From: Gibbula magus
Lineage: Eukaryota; Mollusca; Gastropoda; Trochida; Trochidae
NCBI GenBank assembly: GCA_936450465.1
Contig: OW388297.1
Location: 57,280,989-57,344,988 of the forward strand
Length of the DNA: 64,000 nt
Direction: 5' to 3'
The position numbers were made by a program, and so were the translations under genes. This document shows positions 60,359-64,000 of this stretch, one piece after another (within the stretch, counting starts at the first letter, position 1; every line of letters begins with the position of its first letter). Below the pieces are notes generated by a model. It saw nothing but the letters and a program-made list of their open reading frames with translations. It was not told where the DNA came from and did not search any database.

Positions 60359-60970
60359 AAGGATAAGCCATGATACCGAGGATATGGTAAGGTTGTGGAC
60401 CCTGATAGGAAGGAAAAACCCGAGGATGCGAAGCATCCGAGGGTTTTTCCTGACTATCAGGGTCTACAACCTTACCATATCCGAGGTAGAATGGCTTGTC
60501 TATATTATCAACCGTTTTTAAGTATAAAAGACGCTTTCTTATCCCGATATCGAAAACCCCGGATTCTATATAGAGTCGTTCGTAAAATCCTTGTTCACTG
60601 TCTCAATCCCAGTACGGCAAAGATTTCTATGTAAGGTTCTTCTTGACCGTTGTCTTCCATGTGCCTTCGTGGCGCAGCAGTCTAAGGCGTTGGATAATGA
60701 AAGACTGGTCTTACTGGGTACGGGTTCGAGACGCACTTTCGTCAAAACATTTGCGTTTATTAATTTGCTATATTTAAGAAATTTTTCAAAATAGTTAAAG
60801 ATAGTTTCTTCAGATCTTTACTTTCAAGTCGTCATCTTAGCAATTATATCAGGGTTTAAAATCATTATAATTCCTTCAAACAGGGTTTACAACTGTCTGT
60901 GTAAACCCTCCTGGAGGGAATTACAATGTTGTAAGTCCCTCGTACCGGGTGATACGGTTTAGAAAGGTCG
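60359..60970 (+). mobile_element. Composite repeat, left arm, with palindrome and tRNA-like segment
   Basis: In order: an edge GATAAGCCATGATACCGAGG; a 103-bp palindrome (60380-60482) with GATATGGTAAGGTTGTGGAC pairing to GTCTACAACCTTACCATATC and loop at GATGCGAAGCATC; a tRNA-like stretch (60664-60735, A-box-like TGGCGCAGCAG, B-box-like GGTTCGAGAC); then about 170 bp from TTTCTTCAGATC to GTACCGGGTGATACGG. The same order is found reversed at 62335-62884. Confidence 0.75.
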
Positions 60971-61043
60971 TTTCATGTATCACGTTATATGGCTGGTAGG
61001 TTGATAATCAGTATTAATTATATTATGGGACCATCAACCACTG

Positions 61044-61375
61044 CATTCTCTTCCCACAGAGGTTACCCTCTTCATATTTCCGATCCTAACCTATGTTCTA
61101 AATGGTCTGAATTTCTAGGTTACAGCCAAATCCCCTAGCGGGGAAAAGCGGACCTCATACTGTATCCCTGCTTCTTAACCAATGAAAACTCATCTCGTTT
61201 TATCATTATGGCGCATCATTGGCAAAAATCACTTTTACAACGGCGTTGCTGATTGCACAACTAGATTCAATTGCAACCAACCAGGAAACTCCATTTCTGC
61301 CCTCTGATTCAGGCCATGCAGAACATAAGTTAGAATCGGAAATCTGAAGGGATTAACTTCTGCGGGAAGATAATG
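61044..61375. mobile_element. Family D element, copy 3, with 8-bp target duplication
   Basis: Ends CATTCTCTTCCCACAGAGG and GCGGGAAGATAATG; 332 bp. AACCACTG lies at 61036-61043 and 61377-61384 (one extra G at the right junction). Eight-base duplications fit hAT-type transposition, but no transposase is present. Confidence 0.8.
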
Positions 61376-61607
61376 GAACCACTGACATATTTTCGAAAAT
61401 GAGTAAGCGTACATGTTTGTGAAGGGCATTTCAAAGCAGATTACATGAGGGCTTACTCCTTCATCAGGTAGAGAGTGTAAACAGGGGTGTGCATGTTTAA
61501 TAATATACATTAATACATAGCAACGTTAATATTTTGAACATTGTCAGGAAACTTAATAACATAGGATAAACATGCATCAACATATTAGAGAAACATTGTG
61601 CAATATA

Positions 61608-62126
61608 CACTGTCGGCCAAAAGAAACGCCTACTTGACATCTTATCAGATATCGTAAAAACTATAATGAACAGCTTAGCAATATTATGGCATAATGAAGT
61701 TGCACCATTTCTGCATAATATATTTGAATTTCAGAAGTTCATGTCACGAAAGAATGGCGATTGTTGAAATAAGAAAACAATAATTGTTCAGTTTTCGATC
61801 AGTCCTTGGTCAGACAAATATTTTTAAAATATTTTCATACAACCACGAGGAACAATACAGACACGCATTCGCATTAAAGTGGTGATGATGCTACAGATGT
61901 ACGTGGTTACGGTGCGCAAGTGAATTGACCGAAAATAGCCGTCTTCATTGGGCGTGGATTTCATAAATGTTATTGACTCGAATCACAGTTTTCAACGATT
62001 TTTATGGACTTTCATATTAGTTATTGCTACAGAATAACATGGAGACCACAATTAATTATATTTAATAACTTATTGCATCATTCATTTTAAGGAAAATCAA
62101 GTAGGCGTTTCTTTTGGCCGACAGTG
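61608..62126. mobile_element. Mariner-type MITE
   Basis: 519 bp between TA dinucleotides (61606-61607, 62127-62128). Perfect inverted ends CACTGTCGGCCAAAAGAAAC then GCCTACTTGA, about 30 bp. No transposase; the interior is AT-rich. Confidence 0.9.
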
Positions 62127-62334
62127 TACAATGTAACGAAATGAAGATTTGCAATATAAATGTGAGGACAGATATTATTACAATAATAAACTCGTGAGAT
62201 GATATTTGTATTTAACTCGCTTTCGCTCGTTAAATACAAACCACTCACTCGTTTCATGAATATGTTATTAAACGGAACGTCGTTTAGTATTCTCTATTTA
62301 TCATCCTACTAGCCACAGAACGTGATGCTTGCAA

Positions 62335-62884
62335 CGACCTCTCTACACCATATCACCCGGTACGGGGGACTTACAACAGTGCAAGTCCCTCCAGGAGAGT
62401 TTACACAGACACAGAGAATTGTATACCATGTTAGGAGGAATTACAATGATTGTAAATCCTGATATGTTTTCTGAGATGACTATGTGAAAGCATGGATCTG
62501 AAGAAACAGTGTTAGACTAATTTTTTAATACAGTAAATGATTCGACGAAAGCGCATCTCGATACCGTATCAACGGACACCTACTGTGCCACCGAGGCACA
62601 TGGAAGTCATCGGTATAAAAGCAACTTATACATGTATACAGTCGTAAACAAGGATTTACGACTGTATATTTACCAAGGATCTTCAATACAACGCGATAAC
62701 ACAGCTCTTTTAGACCAAAAAACAGGTGATAATGTAGGGAAACCATTCCACCTCGGATATGATAAGGTTGTAGACACGTATATTCAGGAAAAACTCTCTG
62801 ATGCTTCGCATCCTCGGTATTTTTCCTTCCTTAGGGATCCACAGCCCTACCATATCATCGGTATCACGGTTTCTCCTTAATATA
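62335..62884 (-). mobile_element. Composite repeat, right arm (inverted)
   Basis: Reversed, it shows the same order as 60359-60970: edge GAAACCGTGATACCGATGAT, a decayed palindrome (62745-62872), the tRNA-like part GCCTCGGTGGCACAGTAGGT (62542-62606), TTTCTTCAGATC, and the end GTACCGGGTGATATGG. Divergence between arms is considerable, with an extra small palindrome at 62636-62668 (CAGTCGTAAA / TTTACGACTG). Confidence 0.75.
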
Positions 62885-62993
62885 TTAATCGACTTATTGA
62901 AGTTATGGAGGTACAGTCATTACAGTTCATTGGTAAAGCAAATCTGGTCTAGCTAGCAGGGTAACGGTTCAGAACAAACTGTTCGTCTTGCAG

Positions 62994-63081
62994 GCAGCAG
63001 TCTTCCCCAGTATAGTTGTACTCTGGACACAGTGGGCGCCACCCTCGGAGTACAGTAGGATGACGGGACTGTCTCTCTCTG
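62994..63081 (+). CDS. SLC17-type anion transporter, exon 3
   Basis: After TTGCAG the frame continues AAVFPSIVVLWTQWAPPSEY SRMTGLSLS, 29 codons plus the first base of a Gly codon, then a GTTTGT donor (phase 1). It matches the SLC17 transmembrane 4-loop segment, where F-P-x-x-x-x-x-W-x-x-W-A-P-P-x-E-x-S-R is nearly invariant. Joined with exons 1 and 2 it gives 191 residues without a stop. Remaining exons (about 250-300 residues) would lie beyond the window. Confidence 0.88.
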
Positions 63082-64000
63082 GTTTGTAGCTAAACATAAT
63101 GTTCCCAAAATTTTCTAAAAACACGTGGTCCCAAAATGGATTTATTTTTTAAAAATTCAAGAACACATCCAAAGGATGTACCATATTATGAGGATACAGC
63201 ACATCCAAAAGATACAACATACTTACAGGATACATTACACCCAAAGGATACAACATACATGTTAATAAAGGATAGTCCATTGCAATATTCAACTACGCTA
63301 GTGGACAAAAGAACGTATAGGTAGCAACGCAAGTTTAATCAATGATCATGAGTGATGAACACGACTGAAAAATATTTACACCATATCTCTAGAAGCCAAC
63401 GTAACTTAATTTGTAATTTTTGAACAAATTTGTGCTTTTGTTTCTGAAAAAAACGACTTTTGAAAAATCGTCGTTTTGAAATCTCCTTAACCAGGCGAGA
63501 TAGGCGAGTATAAAAGATAGCTTTCTGACTTGTTTTATGACATCATAACGCAACGATGCATCATCGATTTAAATTCTAAGAAAGTACATTATGCTAACAA
63601 AATCTTTTACTGACATAATTTCCATATTTCATAAACAAGTATCTTAGATATAAAAATATGTCCTTAGAACAGAACCCCTTTGAAATAGCAATTTTAGCAC
63701 CCCATGTGTGTTTGAACAGATATAAAATATTAAGTATCATACCATCGTGAATGTAAATGTGTTTATCTCTGTACGAGATATTTACTCATCATAAACATTC
63801 AAAAGTGGACTATATCCGTCAAAAATGTGTTTTGTTTGACTCTGTTGAAAATAAAGTATACTTTATTTTGCCCGCAAGTGTATGTTAACGACATGTGTGC
63901 CCGACTATTGTTCTCTTCCCGATTTAGTGTATAATTGTGGTATAATCATAGACGAATGTAAAATTATCATTATGGTCCTAGCAGCTAAACTCTTCATCAC
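63082..64000 (+). other. SLC17-type gene, intron 3 (to window end)
   Basis: No exon matching the next family block (G-x-Q-x-G) was found. 63160-63260 has a short repeat of the form CATCCAAAAGATACAACATA ending in ACACCCAAAGGATACAACAT; nothing else recognised. Confidence 0.5.

Larger units (their letters stand above)
60317..62993 (+). other. SLC17-type gene, intron 2
   Basis: 2.68 kb, GTGGGT donor to GTTCGTCTTGCAG acceptor. Mostly transposon: an inverted pair of composite arms (60359-60970, 62335-62884), a family D element and a mariner-type MITE. Confidence 0.8.

Overview
The window reads as eukaryotic nuclear DNA from a marine invertebrate, most probably a mollusc. The reasons are spliced genes with GT/AG introns, long AT-rich non-coding stretches, a high load of small DNA transposons, and tRNA-derived SINEs ending in a GCGGCGTTAAAC tail followed by CTCA repeats. 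The species cannot be fixed from sequence alone. There is no operon structure and no bacterial or viral genome.

Host genes are few. At the left edge (44-196, minus strand) is one probable exon of an F5/8 type C (discoidin) domain protein. At 42242-43687 (minus strand) is a complete intronless arylsulfatase B-like gene with all visible catalytic residues. At 59487-63081 (plus strand) are the first three coding exons, all joined in phase 0, of an SLC17 (sialin / vesicular transporter type) gene that runs off the right edge. No functional link between these genes is visible.

Most of the remaining recognisable sequence is mobile DNA. The outstanding item is a DIRS-like tyrosine-recombinase retrotransposon derivative at about 18113-24982. 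It has 163-bp perfectly identical inverted arms, an internal region (24633-24727) that is the reverse complement of the two outer ends joined together, an intact 597-codon gag-like ORF, two further decayed copies of the gag head, and only the C-terminal piece of the recombinase; reverse transcriptase is missing. A second, older DIRS relic lies at 35386-36540. A Tc1-like transposase pseudogene is at 37343-38153, and two tails of one LINE family are at 25100-25405 and 55888-56466.

Non-autonomous DNA elements recur: family A (five copies, TTAA-flanked), family B and its relative B-prime (eight copies, TTAA-flanked), family C (three copies, mariner-like ends), family D (four copies, ends that fold into hairpins), and several single-copy inverted-repeat elements. 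One D copy sits inside a C copy. Simple and tandem repeats include long GA, CTCA, TAG and TA tracts, a 44-bp satellite with higher-order structure, a 52-bp array and a 25-bp array. The large SLC17 intron 2 carries an inverted pair of about 520-600-bp arms that may be one foldback transposon.
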